64,000 nt of DNA. Origin: CAYZGU01 sp964478165 (GTDB lineage: Bacteria; Poribacteria; WGA-4E; JAJDTR01). Numbering within the stretch: the stretch's first letter is position 1; each line of letters starts with the position of its first letter. The translations under genes and the position numbers were made by a program. Below the pieces are notes generated by a model. The model did not search any database, was not told the origin of the DNA, and worked only from the letters and a program-made list of their open reading frames with translations. Positions 1-9,662 of this stretch are shown here, one piece after another. The stretch covers positions 59,855-123,854 of the forward strand of contig CAYZGU010000007.1 of the NCBI GenBank assembly GCA_964478165.1. Reading direction: 5' to 3'.

Positions 1-548
1 CGTATCGTTGACGGCTGTTGGTTCCCATCAATCTCCTGCGATTCCGTTGGCAATTTCTGATTTTTATCGTGGGTTTCTAATTCTGATGATAGTCAATAAG
101 TTTTTGCGAAGTTGTTGCGGTATGCTCAAGCGTGAAGTGTTGGTTTCTTTCATTATAATATCATGGTGTCGCCGAGAGCTTCGGATTTAGCCGCATTCGA
201 CAGCAGCTGAGATTGTCTAGATGTAGTAATGTCAGGATCGAGAGAAATATGCTGAATTCGTGTGGCAAGATTCTTCCGACCTGAGCTATGTAAAATCTTA
301 CACAGCTATAGTTCTCGCGTAAACCCCATGGTAATGTGCCTATAGTTGCTCTTGCTTCGTAGAACTTCGTTCATCCTGTATCCATTTGCTTTGCGACTTA
401 TTGAGGTTAATTCTTGACATCGGACTAGTGAACGGGTTAAACCGGGCATTAGATTTGTCAGCCTTTCGGTTATTGTGTCGGGCTCTGTGCCCAACTGACT
501 TCGTTTCTAGCGACGGTTAAATTCCGCAGTGCACACCACGGAGGTTCG
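1..548. other. Intergenic stretch upstream of propeller gene
   Basis: No protein family is recognisable on either strand. Short open frames lack Shine-Dalgarno sequences. The only structured signal is a promoter-like element at 414-442, reported separately. Confidence 0.5.
414..442 (+). promoter_or_regulatory. Candidate sigma70-type promoter (weak -10)
   Basis: A perfect -35 TTGACA (414-419) is followed after 17 bp by TTAAAC (437-442), which matches only three of six -10 consensus bases. It lies about 105 bp upstream of the gene starting at 549 and is the only such pair seen in this spacer. Confidence 0.3.
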
Positions 549-1982
549 ATGATGGGCGACCGCCAGCCTGATTTGACAAAGAGCCAGTTGTTCCTTGATG
601 ATACATGGATTGAAGAGCAGTCGATGCTCACCCGCATTTGGCACAAACCGCATCTCTATCCAGAGCCGGTCATGCGTGCGGAGGAGCCGTGGGAGGGTAG
701 GAACCTGGCCTTCTATGGCACGGTGCTCAAGATTGGAAAGGCGTGGCGGATGTACTACACTACATCTTCGCCCGACTTTCGTGCGGCCATGTGCGTGGCC
801 GATAGTGAAGATGGTTTGCATTGGACGCGGCCTGTTCTGGGGCGCCACGATTTCCGTGGTAGTAAAGAGAACAACATTGCAATTCCCAATTGCCGTTGTG
901 TTTCCGTCTACTACGACTCAGAGGACGGCGATTATCCCTTCCGCACCATGGTTCATCGTGGTCCCAGCAAAACCGGGCACCCAGTCTATGGCATGTACGA
1001 AGCGTTCAGCCAGGATGGTTACCACTGGACCGAGGGTGATGTCGTTGTTCCATATCCTCAAGCACCGCATGTGCACACATTTAAAGATGGACGCGAGGGA
1101 ACAAGAGCGCTGGCCGGAACCGATGTATACTACTTGTGGAGGCAAAAGGTCAACGGCGAGTTTGTCGTGACATACAAGGAAGACTTGAGCCTCGCCCGAC
1201 GTCGGGTTGGATTGTCCCGCGGTTCCGACTTTAGGAGTTTCAGCGACACGCGAATCATCCTCCAGTCAGATCTCGGCGATCCACCCGATGTACAATATCA
1301 CGGTATGGTAGGCTTTCCCTACGGGGACGCCTACATCGGTTTCGCCGAACGTTGGTTCGGAGCGCCTACCCACTTCGAAATCATGTTGGTGTGGAGTCAT
1401 GATCTCGATACCTGGCATATGCCGCCGAAGCGCGAGCCCTTCATCGCTCCAACTTTCCCGTGGAATGCAGGCTGGACAACGTGCTCGACAGGTGGGCCCG
1501 TGCAAAGTGGAAACCAGCTACGGATATACTTTGGCGGTCAGAGTGGGTCGCACATTCATGTGAAGAAGGGTCCCCACAAAGTCGGTCATATCGGCCTCGC
1601 TGAAATCACTGTTGACCGTTTTGCTTCCATTACCGCAGGATACATGGACGCATGTCTGGTTACGAAGCCGATGCGTTGGCCGGGGGGAGATCTCGTCCTC
1701 AATGCCTCAACAACGAGGGAGCTCGATGCTGATCCGCGCCTTTCCGGAGGTGAGATGGGCATCGAAGTGTGGGACGCGAAAGGGGAGCCTCTGGCCGCAT
1801 TTTCGGGAGATAAACGGGCTTTTTTCGAGGGAAACCATCCTGCGCGTGGGGACGCAGAAGCTGCTGTGATGCGTTGGCCGGACGATGGGAGCATGAAGGA
1901 GCTCGCCGGGCGCGATGTGCGACTGGTCTTCTTCATGCGAGACTCTCATCTCTATAGCTTCCGGAGCAGTGGCGTCGATTGA
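549..1982 (+). CDS. Glycosyl hydrolase-like five-bladed beta-propeller protein
   Basis: 477 residues, cytoplasmic by appearance (no signal peptide). The body has the blade pattern of GH32/GH43-like proteins: repeated aromatic-rich segments such as WRMYYTTSSPDF, then AMCVADSEDGLHWTRP, later DAYIGFAERWFG and LVWSHDLDTWH. It ends in a beta-sandwich-like tail (RLVFFMRDSHLYSF). Such proteins are common in planctomycete and Poribacteria-like genomes and are annotated loosely as GH32-type. I cannot assign the catalytic acid pair, so activity on a glycan is inferred. The start is ATG 549, with GGAGG at 540-544 just upstream; ATG 552 is equally possible. The gene stands alone, with a decayed gene downstream. 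Confidence 0.6.
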   Translation: MMGDRQPDLTKSQLFLDDTWIEEQSMLTRIWHKPHLYPEPVMRAEEPWEGRNLAFYGTVLKIGKAWRMYYTTSSPDFRAAMCVADSEDGLHWTRPVLGRHDFRGSKENNIAIPNCRCVSVYYDSEDGDYPFRTMVHRGPSKTGHPVYGMYEAFSQDGYHWTEGDVVVPYPQAPHVHTFKDGREGTRALAGTDVYYLWRQKVNGEFVVTYKEDLSLARRRVGLSRGSDFRSFSDTRIILQSDLGDPPDVQYHGMVGFPYGDAYIGFAERWFGAPTHFEIMLVWSHDLDTWHMPPKREPFIAPTFPWNAGWTTCSTGGPVQSGNQLRIYFGGQSGSHIHVKKGPHKVGHIGLAEITVDRFASITAGYMDACLVTKPMRWPGGDLVLNASTTRELDADPRLSGGEMGIEVWDAKGEPLAAFSGDKRAFFEGNHPARGDAEAAVMRWPDDGSMKELAGRDVRLVFFMRDSHLYSFRSSGVD

Positions 1983-2179
1983 GTGGAGTGGTATGATGTT
2001 CGGCAGATTTCTCGACGGCGGGTCGTTAATTCCTTGGTGAGAACAGGAGGCTTACGTTTGTAATTGGTGTGCGCGGCTTCCTAAGATGCGTGTGCCTCGT
2101 TTGACTGGGTCTACTCGTCAGCGCCCTTGCTTTCCGTCTGGATGTGTTAAGTTGATTCTCCATATTTTGTCACGAAGGT

Positions 2180-2455
2180 TCAGATTAAGAATCTTCGTGA
2201 CAGCAAAACCAATGAGTATTGATATTGCGATCGATACAGGTGTTGATGAAGCCCATTTCTTGCGTTTTGAAAGAGGGTGCGATGAGGCACAATTTAAGCA
2301 ATACAAGCGTATCGATTTGATGGCGATCGCGGAATCCGAAGGACTATGATGTAGTACGGAAGGTGCTATTTGAGAACGAATTCCGGCACAAGATTCCTGG
2401 GCTAAACGATGTTATGCATCCTTTTGACAGTGCTATCAAGAGAAAGAAGCGCTAA
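2180..2455 (+). pseudogene. Frameshifted C-terminal gene remnant
   Basis: Two coding-looking pieces abut in different frames. Piece one, up to about 2345, reads IFVTAKPMSIDIAIDTG, then DEAHFLRFERGCDEAQFKQY and RIDLMAIAESEG. Piece two, from 2342 to the TAA at 2453-2455, reads DYDVVRKVLFENEFRHKIPG followed by LNDVMHPFDSAIKRKKR. The joined sequence has the look of a real protein C-terminus ending in a basic tail, needing a one-base shift near 2342. No start codon or family is recognisable, so this is a fragment of unknown function. Confidence 0.45.
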
Positions 2456-3411
2456 CCAAGGAATGTAGTTCATTCCGTTCTTCGGTTGCAAATTGAATCT
2501 AAGGTAATCTGCCTGCAATCCAGATGCGTTCAAATCCCACGACGGTTCATCATGATTAAGCTGTGGACGTAACGGATCTCGTTCCAAATTTCCTTTATAG
2601 CGCTTTAAAGTAGTACCGAGTTCTTCGACCATCGTTGAGCGAAAAGCAGGTTCCGCGGTGATGAATGGCGCTACTGGGCGTTTAGCTGCACAATCAGAGG
2701 ACTTCAGCAAAAAATCGGAACCGACTAGAATAGTAGTAGCGGTCCAGAAGTTCCTACTGCGAGCTCCTGTGGAGAATAAATGCGCATGTTTATGAGAGAT
2801 GAGTAGAACTCACGCGTTAAAGAACATTCGGTTCGGAGCATATGGAATTGGATGTAGAAAATCGTTTCCGTGGAACGGCATCTACTGGTGGACATCAAGC
2901 CAATAGTGTAAGGTCGCGTCCGGAATACTGTTACAACAGTGAATGCTTGAATTCTTCAGTAGTTGTTCGCGACACTTCAATTGCATGTACAAGTTGTTCA
3001 TCGGTGTAAACCGCATGTTCTGGCGATGTATCTATCTTAAGTTAGGTGTTGGGTATGAGCTAAGTCCTGCGTAGGCTATATTCCTAATTGAAGTTAGCTT
3101 AATTAGAAACTCGCGTTCAGTAAACGGAGGATTTTACAATGGAATTTGTAGGCAGGACATACTCCATCTTTGGCGTGGTGTCACTGTTCCTTTAGAATAG
3201 GAGGTGGTCAGGAATTCGTTAGGCAACACGTGACTGACTGTCAACAGCGTGGTTTTCTGTTAGTGTTTAAGTTGATGCGCCTGTGTAGAGAAGGGTTTTT
3301 GAGAGAGGAGTTCTGAATCAACACTGGTTGTCATTCTCGTTGTGGCACAAAACTCACGGAAGAAATTACATGTGATAACAAGCCTGTTTTTGAGCCAGGT
3401 TAAACGAGCTC
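2456..3411. other. Gene-poor spacer
   Basis: About 950 bp between the remnant and the kinase promoter. A minus-strand frame of about 100 codons (2402-2710) partly overlaps the remnant, has no ribosome-binding site and resembles no family known to me. Nothing else was seen. Confidence 0.5.
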
Positions 3412-3440
3412 TTGACTTTCGAAGCAGCGTCTGATACAAT
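3412..3440 (+). promoter_or_regulatory. Near-consensus sigma70-type promoter for the two-component pair
   Basis: TTGACT (3412-3417), a 17-bp spacer and TACAAT (3435-3440), five of six matches in each hexamer. The predicted start point near 3447 gives a leader of about 30 nt before the ATG at 3478, with a GAGGGA ribosome-binding site inside it. Confidence 0.75.
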
Positions 3441-3477
3441 ACCTGGGTAGGTTTTGTTTTCGATTTGAGGGAAGCAT

Positions 3478-5064
3478 ATGTTTCTCAGGCGTAAAAGGAA
3501 TATCCCAACCAGTTATACTGCTTCAAATTTTCTGCTCACCTACTTCATCATTGGGCTTCTCATTCTTTCGCTTGCGTTTGTTTACTATACCAAACAGATT
3601 CTCCGTTTGAATCGGGATCTCAATGAGCAAGTGCCCCCGCTAGCAGATCTGGCATCTGAAATCCCCAGTATCAACGATATGAGACTAGCAAACAAGCTGA
3701 CACAGATTCTTAAAGCATCCCTGTCGGCAAGTCGACTTTCTTTCATCATCACTGATGCAGAAACGGATGAAGTTATCATTGCGCATGGAGTTCAAGAATC
3801 AATTGCGCGGAAGATTAATTCCGACAATCCAATGTCGTTGTCGCTTGTCGAAACCATGACCCTCAAAAACATTCTTGAGAGAATGAAAAAGAACACCGAT
3901 GTTCCAAAAGAAATCATGTACAGTCGCGAAGACCACGTGCTATATGCATATCTGTATTACGGTGAAGGGGATGGAACAGCAGTTCACCAGATTCCTTTTG
4001 TTCTTACGGACGTGAATGATAAACCACAAAAATGGGAAATCTGGGGAGAGTGGAGAACGGCTGAGAATGCAAATTCAGATGAGTATTCGAATGCTCAGAT
4101 GCTTGTCCAAAACTCGAAAGCGCTCAATCTCTATGTACCGCTTCAAACACATCCCGACCTGCGAAAAGGATATTTTTTTTATGGGAAAACACCCTATTAC
4201 GGTCTCATAGTGATGCCCGTAGTTCTCGTTCTCGTTTTTCTTACTTTTTTGGCGGTGGGGTTCTACAGTTATCGGCGGATTCAGTCTTTTGAACAGGCTG
4301 CAATCTGGGGCGGGTTGGCCAAAGAAACGGCCCATCAATTGGGAACACCAATATCTTCTCTGATGGGTTGGACTGAACTGCTAGATGAACGCGGTCGAGG
4401 AAAATTAGATGAAGCAACTGCTGATGTGTATGCTGATATGCAAAAAGATCTTCTTCGTTTGAGGAAGATTACCGATCGTCTTGGAACGATTGGGACTTAT
4501 CCTTCGAAAACAGAAGTTGACATCAATTCCGTTATTGACGTTGTTGTTTCATATTTTCGCAAGCGCCTTCCTAATCGCAGTAAACAGATTGAGATTCGTG
4601 TAATTCGGCAGGATCTCCCCGGTGTTTTAGCCAATGCCGACTTATTGCAGTGGGTATTTGAGAACCTGATACGGAATTCACTCGATGCTATGAATAAACG
4701 CATTGGCCTCGTTGAAATTTCTCCTAGGTGCGACAAAGCGAAGGGGCAAATTATTGTCAATTACAGTGACAACGGGACCGGGATTGAACCGAGAAACCGT
4801 CGGAAGATTTTCCGACCGGGTATGACGACGAAAAAGCACGGCTGGGGCCTTGGTTTGACACTTTCTCGGCGAATAATCGAAGAATATCACCATGGAAAGA
4901 TCCGACTGGTCAAGAGTAATTCGTCCGGTACGGTTTTCGAAGTAGCTCTGCCGCTAGAGCTACTTCGGTCTGAGGACATTGCAGGGAGAGATAAGGCAAT
5001 TGCTTTGGGAGAGATCGCGGGGTTAAAAGTGGACCAGCGTGAGGATGAAGGAGTCAATGTCTAA
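3478..5064 (+). CDS. Membrane sensor histidine kinase, partner of PorX-like regulator
   Basis: 528 residues. A membrane segment at about 17-37, an extracytoplasmic sensor region of about 200 residues and a second membrane segment at about 241-263 precede a cytoplasmic kinase. The H-box GLAKETAHQLGTP places the phosphorylated His at 286. The N-box ENLIRNSLDAM, the G1 box DNGTGI and the G2 box GWGLGLTLSRRI form the HATPase domain. The HQLGTPISSLMGW form of the H-box is typical of kinases in FCB-type bacteria, including PorY-like kinases. The start is ATG 3478 after GAGGGA. The stop overlaps the start of the regulator by 8 bp, implying translational coupling and a cognate pair. The sensed signal is unknown. 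Confidence 0.85.
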   Translation: MFLRRKRNIPTSYTASNFLLTYFIIGLLILSLAFVYYTKQILRLNRDLNEQVPPLADLASEIPSINDMRLANKLTQILKASLSASRLSFIITDAETDEVIIAHGVQESIARKINSDNPMSLSLVETMTLKNILERMKKNTDVPKEIMYSREDHVLYAYLYYGEGDGTAVHQIPFVLTDVNDKPQKWEIWGEWRTAENANSDEYSNAQMLVQNSKALNLYVPLQTHPDLRKGYFFYGKTPYYGLIVMPVVLVLVFLTFLAVGFYSYRRIQSFEQAAIWGGLAKETAHQLGTPISSLMGWTELLDERGRGKLDEATADVYADMQKDLLRLRKITDRLGTIGTYPSKTEVDINSVIDVVVSYFRKRLPNRSKQIEIRVIRQDLPGVLANADLLQWVFENLIRNSLDAMNKRIGLVEISPRCDKAKGQIIVNYSDNGTGIEPRNRRKIFRPGMTTKKHGWGLGLTLSRRIIEEYHHGKIRLVKSNSSGTVFEVALPLELLRSEDIAGRDKAIALGEIAGLKVDQREDEGVNV

Positions 5065-6622
5065 GAATCGCCTCGTGCGGAGAGTGCTCTGGATCGATGA
5101 TGAGATTGACGCCCTGAAACCTCATATCCTTTTTCTGCATGAGAGGTCTTATGACGTTACTCCCGTGTCCAATGGTGCTGACGCTATTTCATTACTTAAA
5201 GCGTCTCGATACGATGCCATATTGCTGGATCAGATGATGCCGGGCCAAGATGGAATGTCAATCCTCGATCGCGTTCGAAAGTTCGATCGCACTGTACCAC
5301 TCATCATGGTGACACAATGCAGCGATGACTCATTAGTAAATGAAGCGCTCGGGAAACGGGTTAGTGATTTTCTGGTGAAACCTATTGGGGGTGCGCAGAT
5401 TGCTTCCACATTAAAGCGTGTGCTAGATGAAGCGAAGATTATCGAGGAACAGGTTCCAAATAAGTATACAGAGGCCTTTAACCAGATTCGAGAGGCTAAA
5501 GAATCAAATCCTGATTGGCAGAAATGGATTGAAATCTATCTAAAATTAGTAGAGTGGGATCTCGAATTCGATCTTCTCGCCGAAACTGGGCTTGATGAAG
5601 CGCACTTGGAACAGAAAAAAGAGTGCAACTCGCAATTTTCTGATTATGTTGCCCGGAATTATGCCGGGTGGGTACGGGGAGAAAATTCCCCAATCCTGTC
5701 GGTTGATGTCTTGGATCGTTTTGTTATCCCGCACCTCCGCGCGGGAAAGCAGGTGTATTTTATTGTTGTTGATTGTTTGCGGCTAGATCATTGGTTGTCT
5801 ATTGAACCCTTGGTGGAGCCATATTTTCACATTGATCGAAACTACTATTTCTCAATTTTACCCAGCGCGACACTCTATGCGCGGAATGCCATTTTCAGTG
5901 GGCTTTTTCCACAGGAGCTCGCAGAAAACCTTCCTCAATACTGGCAGGAAGGTTCTGGAGCTCAAACGGGTAGTAATCGGTTTGAGAAAGAGTTATTGCA
6001 GCTGAAGCTACGTAATGCTGAACTGACCCTCAAACCAAGTTTGAAGTATTTCAAAATTTTTGATAGCAAAGGAGGCAACGAATACATCCGACAGGTTTCT
6101 TCTTTTGAGCGGATTAGTCTCTCGGCGCTGATTGTCAATTTTTTGGACATATTGACACATCAACGTTCCCAGTCAGACGTGTTGCAACAGATGGCTCCAG
6201 ATGAATCTGCGTTTCGCTCTATGGCGAAAACGTGGTTCGCGCACTCTGCTTTGTTCGAGATTTTAAAAATCATTGCTCCTCGAGATGCAGTTGTTGTGCT
6301 AACCACTGATCACGGTTCTGTAGTCTGTAACCGTCCGACTAAGGCATTCGGTAACAGAGAGACTTCTACGAGTCTTCGATTTAAAGTCGGCACAGATCTA
6401 AAGTGTGATAATTCCCAAGCTGTCCACATCAAGCAGCCAGAAACATATAAACTGCCGGCAGAAAGTTCAAAAAAGAACTATATTATTGCGAAGGACGACT
6501 ACTATTTCGTTTATCCAAATCAGTTCCACGAGTATACTCGACAATTTCGGGGTGGCTTCCAGCATGGAGGCATCTCGATGGGGGAGTTAATCGTACCGGT
6601 AATTACAATGACATCCCGTTGA
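5057..6622 (+). CDS. porX: PorX-like response regulator with C-terminal PglZ domain
   Basis: 521 residues from ATG 5057. An N-terminal receiver domain (about 8-125) has the acidic pocket at D14/D15, phosphoacceptor D58 (ILLDQMMPGQDG) and K108 (FLVKPI). A helical linker follows, then a PglZ alkaline-phosphatase-superfamily domain: VVDCLRLDHW (D239), ILPSATLYARN (T272), TTDHGSVV and GFQHGGISMGE. In Bacteroidetes, PorX acts with PorY to control the type IX secretion system, and its PglZ domain is a zinc phosphodiesterase acting on oligonucleotides. The same residues appear kept here, but no T9SS structural gene is in the window, so the regulon is open. ATG 5045 and GTG 5039 are alternative starts; AAGGAG lies just before ATG 5057. 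Confidence 0.8.
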   Translation: MSKNRLVRRVLWIDDEIDALKPHILFLHERSYDVTPVSNGADAISLLKASRYDAILLDQMMPGQDGMSILDRVRKFDRTVPLIMVTQCSDDSLVNEALGKRVSDFLVKPIGGAQIASTLKRVLDEAKIIEEQVPNKYTEAFNQIREAKESNPDWQKWIEIYLKLVEWDLEFDLLAETGLDEAHLEQKKECNSQFSDYVARNYAGWVRGENSPILSVDVLDRFVIPHLRAGKQVYFIVVDCLRLDHWLSIEPLVEPYFHIDRNYYFSILPSATLYARNAIFSGLFPQELAENLPQYWQEGSGAQTGSNRFEKELLQLKLRNAELTLKPSLKYFKIFDSKGGNEYIRQVSSFERISLSALIVNFLDILTHQRSQSDVLQQMAPDESAFRSMAKTWFAHSALFEILKIIAPRDAVVVLTTDHGSVVCNRPTKAFGNRETSTSLRFKVGTDLKCDNSQAVHIKQPETYKLPAESSKKNYIIAKDDYYFVYPNQFHEYTRQFRGGFQHGGISMGELIVPVITMTSR

Positions 6623-7193
6623 GGAAAAGCGCGTTGGACTTATGCTATGTGCAGTCGCCTTCCTTAATATTTTGGATAAGACACAGACTGTCACTAAATG
6701 TTTGGTGAGTTCGCAGTGAAACTAGGAGCCTAGCTCCTTGACTTCCGCTGGAGCTGGGATTCAGCACTTGATCTGTTGTTTTCTTGACATTTCAAATTGT
6801 CCAACTGGTTGTGAGTGCGATTGTTTTGCGGCGAATCATGTGTTCAGTGAACCGATCGAAGCTGTTGCTGAGAAGGAATTGTATCTTGGACCGTGTCCAT
6901 GGTTTCAGAACGAAGGCTTTACCTGTGAAATTATGGCAGGACTGTAGACAAAACGAAGAACCCTTGATAATGCCGTGTGCTGGCTGTTGTGGAGTTAGAT
7001 AGGGAAAAAAATGCTTTGGTGTACTGCTGTGACGAGTCGTAAGTTTTCATGTTCTGGGAATGTGTTGCGCAGTGGTAAAGTGTTGGTTTACCTTCGTTTA
7101 TCCGGATGGTTTTATGCGTTGCCTCACTGATAGGTCGGTCGGAGATTGTTCAATGGGATGTTTCCATTCCACATTAGTTTTTAGGAGGCGACA
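6623..7193. other. Spacer between porX-like gene and rng
   Basis: About 570 bp with small open frames that lack ribosome-binding sites and family resemblance. No promoter with two good hexamers was found; only the AGGAGG of rng is clear at its right edge. Confidence 0.5.
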
Positions 7194-8747
7194 ATGCCAA
7201 GAGAAATTCTCATCTCCTATGATGAGTATGAGTGTAGGTGTGCCATCATTCAAGATGGCGATTTGAGTGAAATCTATGTTGAGCGCGAAGAGGATGAACA
7301 CATCTTAGGAAATATATATAAAGGTCGAGTTGAAAACGTTCTTCCGGGTATGCAGAGCGCTTTCGTGGAAATAGGGTTGGAGAAACACGCGTTCCTTCAT
7401 ATTTCGGACATCAACTACGATTTTGACGAAGTGGAAGATGTGGAGGATAAGACGGCGGCAAAACTTGATTTAGGGTCCGACAAACCAACTCCTCGGAGAA
7501 ATGGAAGAGCATCTTCGTACTCAATCAGCGATTTAGTTCACAAGAATCAGGAAATACTTGTACAGGTTGTCAAGGAACCTTTAGGAACCAAAGGACCGCG
7601 TGTTACAAGCTGTATTACCCTCCCAGGTCGCTATGTTGTATATCTTCCAACTTCATCAAACATAGGTGTTTCGCGCCGAATAGAATCCGCAGCGGAGAGG
7701 CAACGGCTCCGAGATATTGCCCAGAAGCTCCGCTCCGGCGTGGAAGGTGGTTTCATTATTCGCACAGCGGCTGAAGGGAGAAGTGAGGAAGAATTCTCAA
7801 CGGAAATTCAATATCTGTTAGATCTGTGGAAAGAACTTGGTGAACGCGGGAAAAAAATGCCGGTGCGGAGTCTCATTCGAGAGGACCTTGGGTTCGTTGG
7901 TCGAATTATTCGCGACTATTTCACAAACGATGTAACGAAATTGGTTTTCGATTCCAAGACGCGGTACCAGGAGACTGTCGACTACCTTGCATCCGCGCTG
8001 CCGGAGCTCCGTTCTCGTGTTGAGTTGTATGAAAAGACCGTTCCACTTTTTGAGACAAACGGAGTAGAAAAAGAGCTTAAGAAAGCACTCAGCGAGAAGA
8101 TTTGGCTTAAATGCGGTGGGCATATTATTATTCAGCAAACGGAAGCCATGGTTTCCATTGATGTCAACACCGGAAGATTCGTCGGGAAAAAGGATCCAGA
8201 TAGTACCATCCTAAGTGCAAATCTTGAGGCTGTTGACGAAATTGTTCGGCAAGCACGATTGAGAGACCTTGGGGGAATTATCGTTGTCGACTTCATCGAC
8301 ATGGATCGTATGGAACATCGAAAGATGGTTTTTAAAGCATTGCAAGAGGCACTGAAAGAAGATCGTTCTAGAACGAATATCCTCCACGTTTCAGATCTCG
8401 GGCTTGTCGAAATGACCCGACAACGTACGCGTCCAAGCCTTTCGTCATTGTTGACAGAATCTTGCCCTTATTGCGATGGTCATGGTCGTATTCTCTCTGT
8501 TGACACGATTACCATCAATCTACTTCGTTCAGTAAAGAAAGCTTATTGGAAATCTCGAAAGAAAAGGCTACGTGTTGTTGCTAATGAACTAATAGTATCC
8601 CATCTCCTTGATGGAGAATCGACAAAGCTACGTCAATTAGAAAAAGCGATGAACCTAAAGATTAAGATTGATGAGGACGCGGACCTACATCTTGAGGACT
8701 ATCGAATTCTTGCCGCCGATACGAATCGCGAAATTCATCTCGATTAG
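7194..8747 (+). CDS. rng: Ribonuclease G/E family endoribonuclease
   Basis: 517 residues, the usual RNase G length, without the long C-terminal scaffold of RNase E. The N-terminus (REILISYDEYECRCAII, then GNIYKGRVENVLPGMQSAFV) is the S1-containing sensor/RNA-binding part, here interrupted by an acidic insert at about 80-110. The catalytic DNase-I-like region contains VSIDVNTGRFVG and IIVVDFIDM, which carry the metal-binding aspartates. The zinc-link CPYC follows RPSLSSLLTES. It cleaves single-stranded AU-rich RNA in rRNA maturation and mRNA decay. The start is ATG 7194 after AGGAGG. It precedes rplU-rpmA, a neighbourhood seen in many bacteria, but a 560-bp gap with its own promoter separates them. 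Confidence 0.93.
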   Translation: MPREILISYDEYECRCAIIQDGDLSEIYVEREEDEHILGNIYKGRVENVLPGMQSAFVEIGLEKHAFLHISDINYDFDEVEDVEDKTAAKLDLGSDKPTPRRNGRASSYSISDLVHKNQEILVQVVKEPLGTKGPRVTSCITLPGRYVVYLPTSSNIGVSRRIESAAERQRLRDIAQKLRSGVEGGFIIRTAAEGRSEEEFSTEIQYLLDLWKELGERGKKMPVRSLIREDLGFVGRIIRDYFTNDVTKLVFDSKTRYQETVDYLASALPELRSRVELYEKTVPLFETNGVEKELKKALSEKIWLKCGGHIIIQQTEAMVSIDVNTGRFVGKKDPDSTILSANLEAVDEIVRQARLRDLGGIIVVDFIDMDRMEHRKMVFKALQEALKEDRSRTNILHVSDLGLVEMTRQRTRPSLSSLLTESCPYCDGHGRILSVDTITINLLRSVKKAYWKSRKKRLRVVANELIVSHLLDGESTKLRQLEKAMNLKIKIDEDADLHLEDYRILAADTNREIHLD

Positions 8748-9308
8748 TGACTTCGGATACGTGACGCGCCTCTGCTGAGCGTCCATGGTGTATTGCCCAG
8801 CTTCTTTTTGTGTTGTACTCCAACATTTTTAGCTTTGTATTAGTCGATAAGAAGTTGACGCAAACCATCAACTATGTTACAATTTAACCCTGTTGGCCCC
8901 GTGAGTTAAATCGAGTTCGGATGGTACGTTCGAAATATGTCTGCGTGTCCTTTGGAATGTCCCGCGTTTCGTCGGCGTTAGGACCAAGCGTAGGATCGCT
9001 GACGATTCATTAGTCATCAGCTCTGTTTGCTCTTTGGAAGCTTAATCGCTATGGAAAAATCTAGTGCATCTAGTATGTTTTTACAATATGGATATTTGTT
9101 GGTTGTGCTTTTCTGAATCGGCATGTTACAAGCTTATCTCCATTCGTTGTTCAGGTAGAATCGACGCCTTTGTTACAGCACCGTAACAGATTTCGCAAGC
9201 CCCTCGTGGAAAAGGTCTTGCACTGGTTCTTATCACTCGTGTTATCTGGTGGTGTCGACGATGTTAGACCGGAGGCATCGGCACTGTTTATCATCAAGAG
9301 GAGAAAAA
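8748..9308. other. Promoter region and long leader of rplU
   Basis: The 560 bp between rng and rplU hold a strong promoter at 8855-8883 and then about 420 nt of untranslated leader. I could not fold it by eye into a known ribosomal-protein leader. No gene was seen. Confidence 0.55.
8855..8883 (+). promoter_or_regulatory. Near-consensus promoter upstream of rplU-rpmA
   Basis: TTGACG (8855-8860), exactly 17 bp, then TACAAT (8878-8883). This matches five of six consensus bases in each hexamer. A start point near 8890 predicts a leader of about 420 nt before the rplU start codon. Confidence 0.7.
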
Positions 9309-9662
9309 ATGAACGCAGTATTTGCCACGGGCGGAAAGCAACATCGTGTTGAGGTGGGTTCGTTAATCGATGTTGAAAAGGTTGAAGTACCTGTGGGTGA
9401 GGAAGTTACGTTTACGGAAGTCCTAGCGGTAGAAGACGACGACGGAAACCTTCGAGTCGGTCAGCCACATGTAGAGAATAGTGCAGTCGTCGGCGAAGTC
9501 GTACAACAGGGCAAGGAAAAGAAGATAATTGTTTTCAAATCCAAAAGACGCAAAGGTTATAAGCGAAAGTTAGGACATCGTCAGCGGTTTTCACGGCTAA
9601 AAATCACGGACATTCAGCTTTCCAGTTCCAAATTGGATAAGGAGGTAGGAGATGGCGCATAA
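9309..9662 (+). CDS. rplU: 50S ribosomal protein L21
   Basis: 117 residues. It starts MNAVFATGGKQHRVEVGS and carries the L21 features VGEEVTFTEVL, the lysine-rich IIVFKSKRRKGYKRKLGHRQ loop and FSRLKITDI. It binds 23S rRNA. ATG 9309 is chosen because GAGGAG sits just before it and because L21 proteins begin at this residue; an upstream in-frame extension to 9249 is not L21-like. A C-terminal tail of about 15 residues beyond the usual end overlaps the rpmA start by 11 bp. Confidence 0.96.
   Translation: MNAVFATGGKQHRVEVGSLIDVEKVEVPVGEEVTFTEVLAVEDDDGNLRVGQPHVENSAVVGEVVQQGKEKKIIVFKSKRRKGYKRKLGHRQRFSRLKITDIQLSSSKLDKEVGDGA

Noticed and set aside
2520..2560. tRNA-like T-loop GTTCAAATC
   Set aside because: The flanking bases do not form the T-stem and no acceptor or anticodon arm can be built around it.
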